Notes: a model not told the origin generated them from the sequence alone. A stretch of DNA of 12,145 nt from Campylobacteraceae bacterium (GCA_026995985.1 JALWNF010000183.1:1-12145); one strand, 5' to 3'. Counted from the first letter of the stretch, positions 1 to 7,212 are shown. A program made the numbers and translations.

Positions 1-77
1 AGAAAGTAAAATATATGCCAATAGAGGGCAGACACAGAGGTCGCCCCTACCAACACGGTTTATATATTTTCCTTTCT
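1..77 (+). other. Long stem-loop in the 23S-5S spacer, just before 5S
   Basis: Bases 1-16 pair with 62-77 at 15 of 16 positions; the only mismatch is T7/C71. The arms enclose a second hairpin, the palindromic repeat at 25-50. The stem ends directly against the predicted 5S 5' end, so it could be an rRNA processing signal or simply a spacer structure. The left arm may continue outside the window. The pairing is read directly; the processing role is inference. Confidence 0.5.
25..50 (-). repeat. REP-like palindromic repeat, copy 1
   Basis: Read on the minus strand this 26-bp unit begins GTAGGGGCGACC and ends GTCTGCCCT. It folds as GGGC(A)GAC / GTCGCCC around a six-base loop with one bulged A. 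Bases 25-45 are an exact 21-bp inverted match to 3401-3421, and 25 of 26 bases match over the whole unit. Being intergenic, short, palindromic and dispersed fits a REP-like element. No family assignment could be checked. Confidence 0.65.
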
Positions 78-195
78 TAGAGGTGGGCTTAGAGGGAGGG
101 TTATACCTAGCTCCATTCCGAACCTAGTAGTCAAGCCTCCCATCGCCGATAATACTTGCCCTGTCTGGGCTGGGAATGTAGGTCCCTGCCTCTTT
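78..195 (+). rRNA. rrf: 5S ribosomal RNA
   Basis: This is the RNA of the large ribosomal subunit's central protuberance. The conserved loop C core CCGAAC is at 118-123 and the GCCGATAATACT segment at 145-156. The two ends close into helix I: AGAGGTGGG from 79 pairs with CCCTGCCTCT at 184-193, allowing two G-U pairs. The length of about 118 nt is normal. The ends are estimated from helix I and could move by one to three bases. The 23S gene presumably lies just outside the left edge. No clear hairpin terminator follows, only a T-rich stretch around 198-235. Confidence 0.93.
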
Positions 196-236
196 GAAAT
201 TCTTTCTTTATACTATATTTTTCTCTTATTTTAGTT

Positions 237-668
237 TTAATTATCTTTTATTTGAAATCCATTTTCTGATAATTTTTTATATACTTTATCTTTTGCCTCT
301 TTCCATACTGTGCTATTAATAATTCCAGAGTCTATAGTTGATTTCATCCAGTTATATAGCTCTTTTTCTGTAAAAGATTCTCTATTATGTTCTATAAGTT
401 GTATCTTTGCAATCATATAAAAGTAGTCAATAACCTCTTCATCACTCATATTAATAGCAATAGTAGCTGTTTTTAAATTTCTGATGATTAGTTGTAGTTC
501 ATTAGCAGAGACTTTATCGCTATTATAAAATATAATATTATTATGTTCATCTCTAATTGTAAATCCAGCTAAGTCCCGTCCTTTTAATTTGCTTATAATC
601 TCAGAATTATTTAAATCTTCTCTACCATAGACTTTAACTAACTTATTATTATAAATTCTAGTATACAT
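237..668 (-). CDS. Hypothetical protein, 143 aa
   Basis: I do not recognise this protein. It is soluble-looking, with no signal peptide, no membrane segment and no cysteine. Residues 1-60 look beta-rich and contain a GRDLAGFTIRDEHNN stretch; the rest (about 70-143) is predicted largely helical and charged, ending in a lysine-rich segment. The start at 668 is supported by an AGGAG ribosome binding site at 675-679, six bases upstream. An extended -10 (TGC-TATACT) lies at 734-739. A 21-bp dyad at 714-734 covers the predicted transcript start, so transcription may be regulated. The gene stands alone, converging on 5S and diverging from ilvC. Its codons look very AT-rich, which could hint at a more recent origin than its neighbours. 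That it is a gene is fairly sure; its function is unknown. Confidence 0.75.
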   Translation of the reverse strand: MYTRIYNNKLVKVYGREDLNNSEIISKLKGRDLAGFTIRDEHNNIIFYNSDKVSANELQLIIRNLKTATIAINMSDEEVIDYFYMIAKIQLIEHNRESFTEKELYNWMKSTIDSGIINSTVWKEAKDKVYKKLSENGFQIKDN

Positions 669-674
669 TAAGAA

Positions 675-679
675 CTCCT
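675..679 (-). promoter_or_regulatory. Ribosome binding site of the 143-aa hypothetical gene
   Basis: Minus-strand AGGAG sits six bases before the ATG at 668. It fixes the start codon of a gene that otherwise has no recognisable homologue. Confidence 0.7.
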
Positions 680-713
680 AAAATATTATTACTATACTAT
701 TTAGTTATATGTA

Positions 714-734
714 TACAAATAGTAGATATTTGTA
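714..734. promoter_or_regulatory. Perfect 8-5-8 dyad over a predicted transcription start
   Basis: TACAAATA and TATTTGTA form perfect 8-bp arms around a five-base centre. The dyad abuts the -10 hexamer at 734-739 of the minus-strand hypothetical gene and covers its expected start near 727. This is a typical place for a repressor operator. No known regulator's box is recognised. Confidence 0.4.
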
Positions 735-739
735 GTATA
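734..739 (-). promoter_or_regulatory. Extended -10 promoter of the 143-aa hypothetical gene
   Basis: On the minus strand the sequence reads TGC-TATACT, with the TG one base upstream of the hexamer. No convincing -35 is visible. Transcription would start near 727, giving a leader of about 58 nt. Confidence 0.5.
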
Positions 740-836
740 GCATAACTCTATAGGTATATTTATAATAGAGCTATGATTAACAAAAAATGCTCTCTATTTT
801 TGAATGTTATACTATTACTTATAAACACCCTTACGC

Positions 837-842
837 TATAAT
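837..842 (+). promoter_or_regulatory. -10 box of ilvC
   Basis: TATAAT preceded by TACGC. The 11-base string TACGCTATAAT also occurs in the promoter of the 174-aa thiol-disulfide protein gene on the other strand. A start near 849 gives a leader of about 25 nt, too short for an attenuator. Two weaker upstream boxes, TATAAT at 761-766 and TGT-TATACT at 808-813, could give longer leaders. Confidence 0.6.
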
Positions 843-870
843 TGCGAAATTTTTTTAACTCCAAGGATAA

Positions 871-1899
<1,029 letters not shown>

Positions 1900-1914
1900 T
1901 CCTTTTTTTATTTG

Positions 1915-1932
1915 TACTCATATTTATGAGTA
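1915..1932. repeat. 18-bp perfect palindrome after ilvC
   Basis: TACTCATA and TATGAGTA form 8-bp arms around TT. The T-run lies before it (1903-1909), not after, so it is a poor plus-strand intrinsic terminator. Another small hairpin, GCTAC-TATT-GTAGC, follows at 1939-1952. Together they may stabilise or end the ilvC message; an operator role is equally possible. Confidence 0.4.
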
Positions 1933-2005
1933 GAGTCAGCTACTATTGTAGCCTCCTTTACTAAACATTTAAATCTAGGCATAAGCAAAAAAAAATTATT
2001 TATGT

Positions 2006-2011
2006 TAAAAT
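2006..2011 (+). promoter_or_regulatory. Candidate extended -10 of the symporter gene
   Basis: TG at 2003-2004, one spacer base, then TAAAAT. A start near 2018 would give a leader of about 18 nt. It lies inside the left arm and loop side of the inverted repeat at 2007-2034, so this transcript would lack the left arm. Confidence 0.4.
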
Positions 2012-2034
2012 TCCTTTTTATTAAAAGGAATTTT
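2007..2034 (+). promoter_or_regulatory. Perfect 12-bp inverted repeat containing the ribosome binding site
   Basis: AAAATTCCTTTT (2007-2018), loop TATT, AAAAGGAATTTT (2023-2034). The right arm contains the AAGGAA Shine-Dalgarno (2025-2030) and ends one base before the ATG at 2036. In any transcript entering from ilvC, the SD would be paired. The stem is A/U-rich with only two G-C pairs, so its strength is modest. It is followed directly by the ATG region and could also act as a weak terminator. Confidence 0.55.
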
Positions 2035-2035
2035 C

Positions 2036-3391
2036 ATGAATAGTTTAATGGAATTTAAAGGAGTAATTGTTGCTCTATTTTTAGGAGTAGTATTTACTCT
2101 AGTTAGTTGGTCTTTTTTTACACCTACTCAATCACTTCTAATAGGTTTAGTTGCTCTACTTGTTACACTTTGGACAAATGAGGCTCTACCCTTAGGGGTT
2201 GTCTCACTTTTCCCTATTATTCTCTTTCCCTCTTTTGGCATACTTGATGTAGCTCATGTTACACCAAACTACTCTAAATCAATTATTTTTCTCTTTTTAG
2301 GTGGTTTTATGTTGGCAATAGCTATTGAAAAGGTAAAGCTTCATCTCTACTTCTCTGCAAAGCTATTAAACCTTTTTCCAAAGACTCTTTTAGGTATTTT
2401 GTATGCATTGGCTATAACCTCAGCACTTTTAAGCTCAATTCTCTCAAATACTACCATTACTCTTATGCTTATGCCTATAGCACTCTATCTAAGTGAAAAT
2501 CCAAAGTTAAAGATTAGATTTCTTCTTGCTACAGCTTATGGGGCTAGTGTAGGGGGAATTTTAACACCTATTGGAACTCCTCCAAACTTAATTTTGCTAG
2601 GATTTTTAGAAGATAATCATCTCCCTGTACTCTCATTTGGTGAGTGGGTCTATATGATGCTTCCTATTGTTGCTATTATGCTTGTTGCTATTCCTTGGTT
2701 GCTCTCTTTTGGTCTCAAAGATGAGTCTATAGAGGGTATAGTAGACAAAGAGATACCTAGCCTAGATAGTAATCAAAAGCGACTCTATGGGGTTATTGTA
2801 GCTCTTGCAACACTTTTAGTTGCAAATACATTTACTAAACAGCTCTTTGGGTTTGCACTAGATGAGAAGTTAATACTTCTTGGTTTTGGGCTTTTGATGT
2901 TTTTCCCAAAAATAGGTTTTTTAGATTGGGACGATACACGAAATCTACCTTATGAGATTATAATGCTTTTTGGAGCAGGTTTCTCTATTGCTAAAGCCTT
3001 CTCTTCAACAGGGTTAGCTAGTGATATTGCCCATAAGTTAGCATTTATTTCAGATATGCCTCTCTTTTGGATGTTTCTGTTTGTTGCCACTTTTGTGGCT
3101 TTCTCTACAGAGGTTACCTCAAATACAGCATTGACCTCCATAGCTATTCCTATCTTTTATGAGTTCTCTAAAACTATGCCAACAACAGATGGAACACTTC
3201 TGCTTATGGTAGCTACTATTGCAGCCTCTTATGCCTTTATGTTGCCTATTGCAACACCTCCAAATGCTATTGTAATGAGTTCAAGGGTTATTCCTATAGC
3301 ACATATGGCAAAGGTTGGGTTTAAAGCAAATATTATTGGGATTTTGGTTTTATCTGGTGTGGCTTACTTATTGTGGAGAGTAATGTTGTAA
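2036..3391 (+). CDS. DASS-family Na+/dicarboxylate (or related anion) symporter
   Basis: A polytopic inner-membrane carrier of the divalent anion:Na+ symporter family (SLC13/INDY/CitT), predicted to import di- or tricarboxylates such as succinate, malate or citrate with sodium. The family's two inverted-repeat halves are visible. Each has a Ser-Asn-Thr motif at the binding site (137-139 in SSILSNTT; 362-364 in TEVTSNTA) followed by a conserved xGTPPN/xATPPN segment (180-184 and 406-410). Hydrophobic segments fill nearly the whole 451 aa, a normal length for the family. The start at 2036 follows AAGGAA at 2025-2030, which lies inside a perfect inverted repeat. Exact substrate cannot be read from sequence; sulfate or tricarboxylate transport remain possible. 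The gene probably has its own promoter rather than forming an operon with ilvC. Confidence 0.9.
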   Translation: MNSLMEFKGVIVALFLGVVFTLVSWSFFTPTQSLLIGLVALLVTLWTNEALPLGVVSLFPIILFPSFGILDVAHVTPNYSKSIIFLFLGGFMLAIAIEKVKLHLYFSAKLLNLFPKTLLGILYALAITSALLSSILSNTTITLMLMPIALYLSENPKLKIRFLLATAYGASVGGILTPIGTPPNLILLGFLEDNHLPVLSFGEWVYMMLPIVAIMLVAIPWLLSFGLKDESIEGIVDKEIPSLDSNQKRLYGVIVALATLLVANTFTKQLFGFALDEKLILLGFGLLMFFPKIGFLDWDDTRNLPYEIIMLFGAGFSIAKAFSSTGLASDIAHKLAFISDMPLFWMFLFVATFVAFSTEVTSNTALTSIAIPIFYEFSKTMPTTDGTLLLMVATIAASYAFMLPIATPPNAIVMSSRVIPIAHMAKVGFKANIIGILVLSGVAYLLWRVML

Positions 3392-3395
3392 AACT

Positions 3396-3421
3396 GTAGT
3401 GGCGACCTCTGTGTCTGCCCT
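3396..3421 (+). repeat. REP-like palindromic repeat, copy 2
   Basis: It begins GTAGTGGCGACC and ends GTCTGCCCT. It is the inverted counterpart of copy 1, identical at 25 of 26 bases. The unit folds as GGCGAC / GTC(T)GCC. It lies between the convergent symporter and DUF2853 genes, where it may also serve as a transcription end. Confidence 0.65.
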
Positions 3422-3425
3422 ATTA

Positions 3426-3451
3426 GGAGGGACAACCTTTATGGTTGCCTT
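3426..3451 (+). repeat. REP-like palindromic repeat, copy 3 (diverged)
   Basis: This second hairpin starts four bases after copy 2. GG(A)CAACC pairs with GGTTGCC around TTTAT. Aligned without gaps it matches the plus-equivalent of copy 1 at 18 of 26 positions. The bulged-stem design is kept although several stem bases differ, which suggests selection on the fold. Tandem placement with copy 2 is read directly; common origin is inference. Confidence 0.5.
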
Positions 3452-3459
3452 CATATTTA

Positions 3460-3804
3460 TTATGCGTCGTAAACACTCTCTTTGTTAAATTTCATTGCTA
3501 GAAGTGCATAGAAATGAACTCTATATTTACTTCTATTTGAAGTTCCTAACTCTTCACAAACCTCTTTAATTGCTTTATCTAGCTCTTCATCACTATTGGT
3601 AAGTCCTAGTTTTTTTCTTAAAAAGTTATTTTTTACAGTCTCTAGCTCTTTAGATTGACCACAAGCTACTGTAGCTGTATCTTTATTATAAATTACTGGT
3701 CCTAGACCAATAGTAACTTTTTTAATTAAGTCATCAGATATTTTAAGATTTAATTTTTTTGCTTCGGCAATCATTGCTTCAATTATTTCATCACGTTTAC
3801 TCAT
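3460..3804 (-). CDS. DUF2853 family protein
   Basis: A small cytoplasmic protein of 114 aa with no known biochemical role. It matches my memory of the DUF2853 pattern over its whole length: an MSKRDEII start, then GLGPVIYNKDTATVACGQSKELETVK, the FLRKKLGL segment, and the C-terminal LGTSNRSKYRVHFYALL followed by KFNKESVY. The fold is expected to be mostly helical. The start at 3804 is supported by AAAGGAA at 3811-3817 and an extended -10 (TGG-TATAAT) at 3836-3841. It is a single-gene unit, convergent with the symporter across two hairpin repeats and divergent from the phosphatase gene. I see no membrane segment, and its one cysteine does not suggest a metal site. Confidence 0.82.
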   Translation of the reverse strand: MSKRDEIIEAMIAEAKKLNLKISDDLIKKVTIGLGPVIYNKDTATVACGQSKELETVKNNFLRKKLGLTNSDEELDKAIKEVCEELGTSNRSKYRVHFYALLAMKFNKESVYDA

Positions 3805-3835
3805 TCTATATTCCTTTAATATATCAGATATTGAA

Positions 3836-3841
3836 ATTATA
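3836..3841 (-). promoter_or_regulatory. Extended -10 promoter of the DUF2853 gene
   Basis: The minus strand reads TGG-TATAAT. Transcription should begin near 3829, leaving a leader of about 25 nt with the AAAGGAA ribosome binding site. Confidence 0.6.
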
Positions 3842-3888
3842 CCATATCTAAATCAATATTATAATATAAAATTTTTATTTTTTTCTGT

Positions 3889-3894
3889 TATAAT
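3889..3894 (+). promoter_or_regulatory. Extended -10 promoter of the phosphatase-dprA pair
   Basis: TG (3886-3887), one base, then TATAAT. It is preceded by a T-rich tract at 3870-3884 instead of a -35 box. A start near 3901 gives a leader of about 26 nt that contains AGGAG at 3915-3919. Confidence 0.65.
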
Positions 3895-3926
3895 ATATTA
3901 AATATATTTTATTTAGGAGAGCCCAA

Positions 3927-4673
3927 ATGAATCATTGTGTAGTTGGAGATGTTCATGGGGAGTATAGAGCATTGTTGAACTTAGTTGCTAAGACACCTTT
4001 AAACTCTACACTGATTTTTGTTGGAGATTTAGTAGATAGGGGAGAAGATAGTGCAAGGGTTGTTCGATTTGTACGTGAACATAAGTTAGCATCGGTTCGT
4101 GGAAATCATGAAGAGATGATGATTGAGTTTGGAAGTGAGTTTATTAATAATATATATAATAATCGACCAATTGTACAAGATAATATATGGTTAAATCATG
4201 GAGGAAGAGAGACACTTCTCTCTTATGGTTTAGTCTCAATAGTTAACAATCAGATGGTGCCTCACCCTTTTATTAGAGATTTTATTTTTCAATTTGAAGA
4301 GGATATTGAGTGGATGAAGAGTCTACCTCTATATATTGAACTAGAAGAGAGACACTCTTCTGGTCGTAGGGTAGTTATTTCTCATTCAGCTATTGCACCT
4401 GTATGGAAATTAAGAGATGATAAGATGAGTGCTAATGAGTTTAAAAATACTGTGCTTTGGGGAAGAATGAAGCCAATAGACTCTGAGCCTATTTTTAATA
4501 TTTTTGGACATACACCTCAGCAGTTTGCTCCTGATACTCATCAGCACTATGTTAATATTGATACAGGAGCTTATAGAAAAGGTGAAAAAGGCTTTGGACT
4601 TCTATCTGCCTACTGTATAGAGACAGGAGAGGTCTTCTCCTCTAGTGATATTGATTATGCTCAGGCAGGTTAA
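3927..4673 (+). CDS. Metallophosphoesterase, PPP-type (Ser/Thr phosphatase or Ap4A hydrolase-like)
   Basis: A cytoplasmic dinuclear-metal phosphoesterase of 248 aa. The ordered PPP signature is complete: GDVHG (7-11), GDLVDRG (33-39), GNHE (59-62), then the later metal-binding histidines in ISHSA (His153) and FGHTP (His195), followed by VNIDTGAY. Asp8, His10, Asp34 and Asn60 are the expected metal ligands, and His61 the expected acid. Bacterial relatives include PrpA/PrpB-type protein phosphatases and PrpE-type diadenosine tetraphosphatases; sequence alone does not separate these. AGGAG at 3915-3919 supports the start. The stop overlaps the dprA start as TAATG, so the two are translated from one message. 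The substrate is unknown, and any link to competence is inferred only from this coupling. Confidence 0.9.
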   Translation: MNHCVVGDVHGEYRALLNLVAKTPLNSTLIFVGDLVDRGEDSARVVRFVREHKLASVRGNHEEMMIEFGSEFINNIYNNRPIVQDNIWLNHGGRETLLSYGLVSIVNNQMVPHPFIRDFIFQFEEDIEWMKSLPLYIELEERHSSGRRVVISHSAIAPVWKLRDDKMSANEFKNTVLWGRMKPIDSEPIFNIFGHTPQQFAPDTHQHYVNIDTGAYRKGEKGFGLLSAYCIETGEVFSSSDIDYAQAG

Positions 4674-5452
4674 TGGTTGATTTATTGGATTATAGAATTC
4701 CTGAGTTAGAGGATATGAAAAAGTATCCAAAGGAGTTATACTATTTAGGCAATCTATCACTACTAAAAAGACGTAAAATATCAATTGTGGGAACACGAAG
4801 ACCATCTAGCTATACAAAGCAGTATACACAACTTTTAGTACAAGAGTTAGTAAAACGGGGTATTGTGCTTGTCTCTGGTGCAGCGATGGGAGTTGATGCT
4901 ATTGTTCATCTATCAGCAGGTTATGAAAATACCATTGCTGTTGTTGCTAATGGTTTAGATATTCGTTATCCATCTGTTAATAGACGTCTAATAGAATCAA
5001 TAGAGAAAGAGGGATTGGTTTTAAGTCAGTTTCCTAAAGGGGCAAAGGCAACACCATGGTCATTTGTTGTACGAAATGAGCTAGTAGTAGCTTTAGGAGA
5101 AGTTTTGATTGTAACTCAAGCAGATGAGAACTCAGGCTCTATGCGTTCTGTTGAGTTTGCTCTTAGAATGGGAAAGGAGATATATGTTTTACCTCACCGT
5201 TTAGGTGAGAGTAATGGAACTAATAATTTATTGAAAGAGGGTTTAGCTAAACCAATTAATGATATTTTACAATTTGCCAATATATTTGGAGTTGAACCTC
5301 AAAATAATCATATTGAAAAAGATGAGTTTTTTTATTTTTGCCAAACTATGCCAACACTAGATGAAGCTGTAGCAAAGTTTAGTAGTAGAGTATATGAAGC
5401 TGAGTTAGAGGGATTAATTGCCATAGAGAATGGTTTAGTCCATTTGGTCTAA
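4673..5452 (+). CDS. dprA: DNA-processing protein DprA (Smf)
   Basis: DprA binds incoming single-stranded DNA during natural transformation and loads RecA. The 259-aa protein has a Rossmann-like core: GTRRPS (40-45), SGAAMGVDAIVH (68-79), GLDIRYPSVN (94-103), SGSM (154-157) and ESNGTNNLL (179-187). A C-terminal winged-helix-like region (about 213-259) carries a KDEFFYFC segment resembling the Helicobacter form, which is of similar length. The usual RNR motif reads RNE (134-136), a loss of one basic residue. The ATG shares a base with the upstream stop (TAATG), so translation is probably coupled; the SD is weak (AGGCAGG). The last 18 bp overlap the 3' end of the convergent membrane gene. The minE and ruvX neighbours known around Helicobacter dprA are absent. 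Confidence 0.93.
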   Translation: MVDLLDYRIPELEDMKKYPKELYYLGNLSLLKRRKISIVGTRRPSSYTKQYTQLLVQELVKRGIVLVSGAAMGVDAIVHLSAGYENTIAVVANGLDIRYPSVNRRLIESIEKEGLVLSQFPKGAKATPWSFVVRNELVVALGEVLIVTQADENSGSMRSVEFALRMGKEIYVLPHRLGESNGTNNLLKEGLAKPINDILQFANIFGVEPQNNHIEKDEFFYFCQTMPTLDEAVAKFSSRVYEAELEGLIAIENGLVHLV

Positions 5453-6712
5453 ATTTTCATCTAAAGGTGTTGGTGAAACTTTTTTGCCATTATATTCAAA
5501 GTAGATATCATTGTTTTTAAAATCAACATGAGTTTTTGTTTTAATAAATTTCATCTCATTTCCTTGTAACTCAATATCTTTAATATTACCTGAGTGGCTC
5601 TTTAGCCATACAGGAAATTTACTAGTGTTTAGTACCCAAAAGTCTGTATAGTCTATTTTATCTTCATTTTGAACACGTACACCATGATTACTATTGCTTG
5701 CAATTCCTTTAAGTAGAAAAATATCATGATAAAAATCATCAGGCTCAGACTCATCTAGTAAATCCCCTTTACCATTACGTGAAACAAAAGCTATAATATC
5801 AATATTATCAGCTGTTTTTTCATTTATTAGTGTATAGAGCTTTTTTTTATCTTTTATCTTCTCCATACCAGGGAATGAGTAGTATGCGTTTATATGTCCT
5901 TTTAAAATCATGTTTTGAAAGTTATCAAAATATAGATACTCATCTCTAATCTTCTTCTCTCTTATCATCGATGAAATTTTCTCTCCTAAGGTTTGGCTAT
6001 GCCTTGAGACATTTTTATTTAGAATAGGTTCAATATGTTTGTCATTTAGTAGCCCAATATATGACAATAAATCATTTAGTTTATTTCCAATATAGTTGAA
6101 AGTTCTACTAATAGGGTTATTTTTTCCAAAAACTCTCTCAATAAGTGATAGAAGATAGGAGAGTGCGAAGACCTCAAAAATTGGAGCAAACCAAGAGGTT
6201 GTTAACCAGCTAAATATTTGGGTAGATATTGCCCAAAGTGCCTTAAAAAAGCCAATTACAAGAACTTTTAGCTCAACAAATACAGCTAAATGAACTAGTA
6301 CGTCAGTAACATACATTATCCAGATGCCTATACCTAAAGGTAGAACTACAACAATAAAGTTTTTCATTTTTGTTTTAAAGTTAATAGCATTGTAGTATTG
6401 TAAAAGTTCTTGAAAGGGTTTTTTTAAATGGTTAAAGATATGTTTCTCTAGCCACTTTGATAGCCAGTTATCTATAAACCAACGTTTTACACCTAAAAGA
6501 AGTGCTTGAAACATAGTTAGGCTTTTAATAAAATAGATAAACTTTAATTTACTTATAAGCCAAAGAGAAAGAAGTGAAGATTTAAAGACAAGTACAACAG
6601 CAACCATGTATCCCATAATAAAATTATAAGATACAGGGTGAACTTGTGAGAGTATAGACATAAATACTACAGGTACTATAATGGCAATAAGGGCTTTATA
6701 TCGGCGTTTCAT
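5435..6712 (-). CDS. Uncharacterised multi-pass membrane protein with C-terminal soluble domain, 425 aa
   Basis: I do not recognise a family. The first half is hydrophobic with segments at about 7-24, 31-53, 119-145, 147-166 and 176-193; the 60-115 stretch looks amphipathic and basic. From about 196 to 425 it is soluble and charged, with a predicted mixed alpha/beta domain and motifs such as FVSRNGKGDLLDESEPDDFYHD (in part acidic) and WLKSHSGN. It has no cysteine cluster, nucleotide-binding loop or transport signature I can name. Its start lies six bases after the stop of the 150-aa membrane gene, with only a purine-rich AGAGAG as ribosome binding site, so translation is probably coupled. Its 3' end overlaps dprA by 18 bp tail to tail. 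A sensor or membrane-anchored effector are both possible; neither is shown. Confidence 0.8.
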   Translation of the reverse strand: MKRRYKALIAIIVPVVFMSILSQVHPVSYNFIMGYMVAVVLVFKSSLLSLWLISKLKFIYFIKSLTMFQALLLGVKRWFIDNWLSKWLEKHIFNHLKKPFQELLQYYNAINFKTKMKNFIVVVLPLGIGIWIMYVTDVLVHLAVFVELKVLVIGFFKALWAISTQIFSWLTTSWFAPIFEVFALSYLLSLIERVFGKNNPISRTFNYIGNKLNDLLSYIGLLNDKHIEPILNKNVSRHSQTLGEKISSMIREKKIRDEYLYFDNFQNMILKGHINAYYSFPGMEKIKDKKKLYTLINEKTADNIDIIAFVSRNGKGDLLDESEPDDFYHDIFLLKGIASNSNHGVRVQNEDKIDYTDFWVLNTSKFPVWLKSHSGNIKDIELQGNEMKFIKTKTHVDFKNNDIYFEYNGKKVSPTPLDENLDQMD

Positions 6713-6718
6713 TACTCT

Positions 6719-7171
6719 CTATTCTGAATCTACAACATCGGTAGCATAGACACCAGTAAGTGTTTTCCAAATAATAGATGCATTAATTCCTATCCAGATA
6801 ATAATACCAACAGAGATAGTTCCTGTCCAACCCATTTGAGTTTTATTTGAAAAATCTAAAATTCCATATTGGTTAAGTCCCCAAATAAAGGCTAAAATAA
6901 TCAAAATAGTAGCAATAGCTCCAGCCATACCGATTGATTGCAATATAGATTTAAATGCTAAAATCCAAAGACCAATCATAATAAGTATTGCAAATGGAGT
7001 AAATCCAGACAAGAGGTCTTCAGAACTTGTTAAGTAGTGGATAAAGTGGTGACCTAGTGGGTTCCATGTTCCAACTGCAAGTGCTAAAGAGAGTAGAAGT
7101 GTAACCCACCATCTTAAGTGGCTCTCTGTCTTACCTTTTTTTGTTATGTTTGTTTTAGTTAAAAGAGACAT
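6719..7171 (-). CDS. Small membrane protein, four predicted helices (DUF6524-like)
   Basis: The 150-aa protein has hydrophobic segments near 21-38, 58-76, 83-102 and 114-136. The first ends in a TWNPLGHHFIHYL motif that recalls, from memory, the NPxGxxxxHW pattern of DUF6524 proteins; that assignment is tentative. No function is known. AAGGAAA at 7179-7185 precedes the ATG, and an extended -10 (TGA-TATAAT) lies at 7213-7218. It is the first gene of a two-gene unit with the 425-aa membrane protein, six bases apart, so the pair probably acts together in the inner membrane. It is separated from the upstream thiol-disulfide gene by a strong terminator. Confidence 0.82.
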   Translation of the reverse strand: MSLLTKTNITKKGKTESHLRWWVTLLLSLALAVGTWNPLGHHFIHYLTSSEDLLSGFTPFAILIMIGLWILAFKSILQSIGMAGAIATILIILAFIWGLNQYGILDFSNKTQMGWTGTISVGIIIWIGINASIIWKTLTGVYATDVVDSE

Positions 7172-7212
7172 TTGTAATTTCCTTAATTTTTAATATGATT
7201 TTAGTTTGGATT

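Noticed and set aside
787..858. Possible 23-codon leader peptide before ilvC
   Set aside because: Only four scattered Ile codons and no Leu/Val/Ile run, no ribosome binding site, and it spans the main -10 box, so it would not be in the main transcript. No attenuator hairpin follows.
2950..3141. 63-aa minus-strand open frame
   Set aside because: Antisense to the symporter, whose motifs in this stretch (including the second SNT) are intact.
3396..3451. CRISPR-like tandem palindromes
   Set aside because: Only two diverged units with a four-base gap, no spacers of regular length and no cas genes; better explained as REP-like hairpins.
4602..4805. 67-aa minus-strand open frame
   Set aside because: Antisense to the phosphatase/dprA junction, with no start signals.
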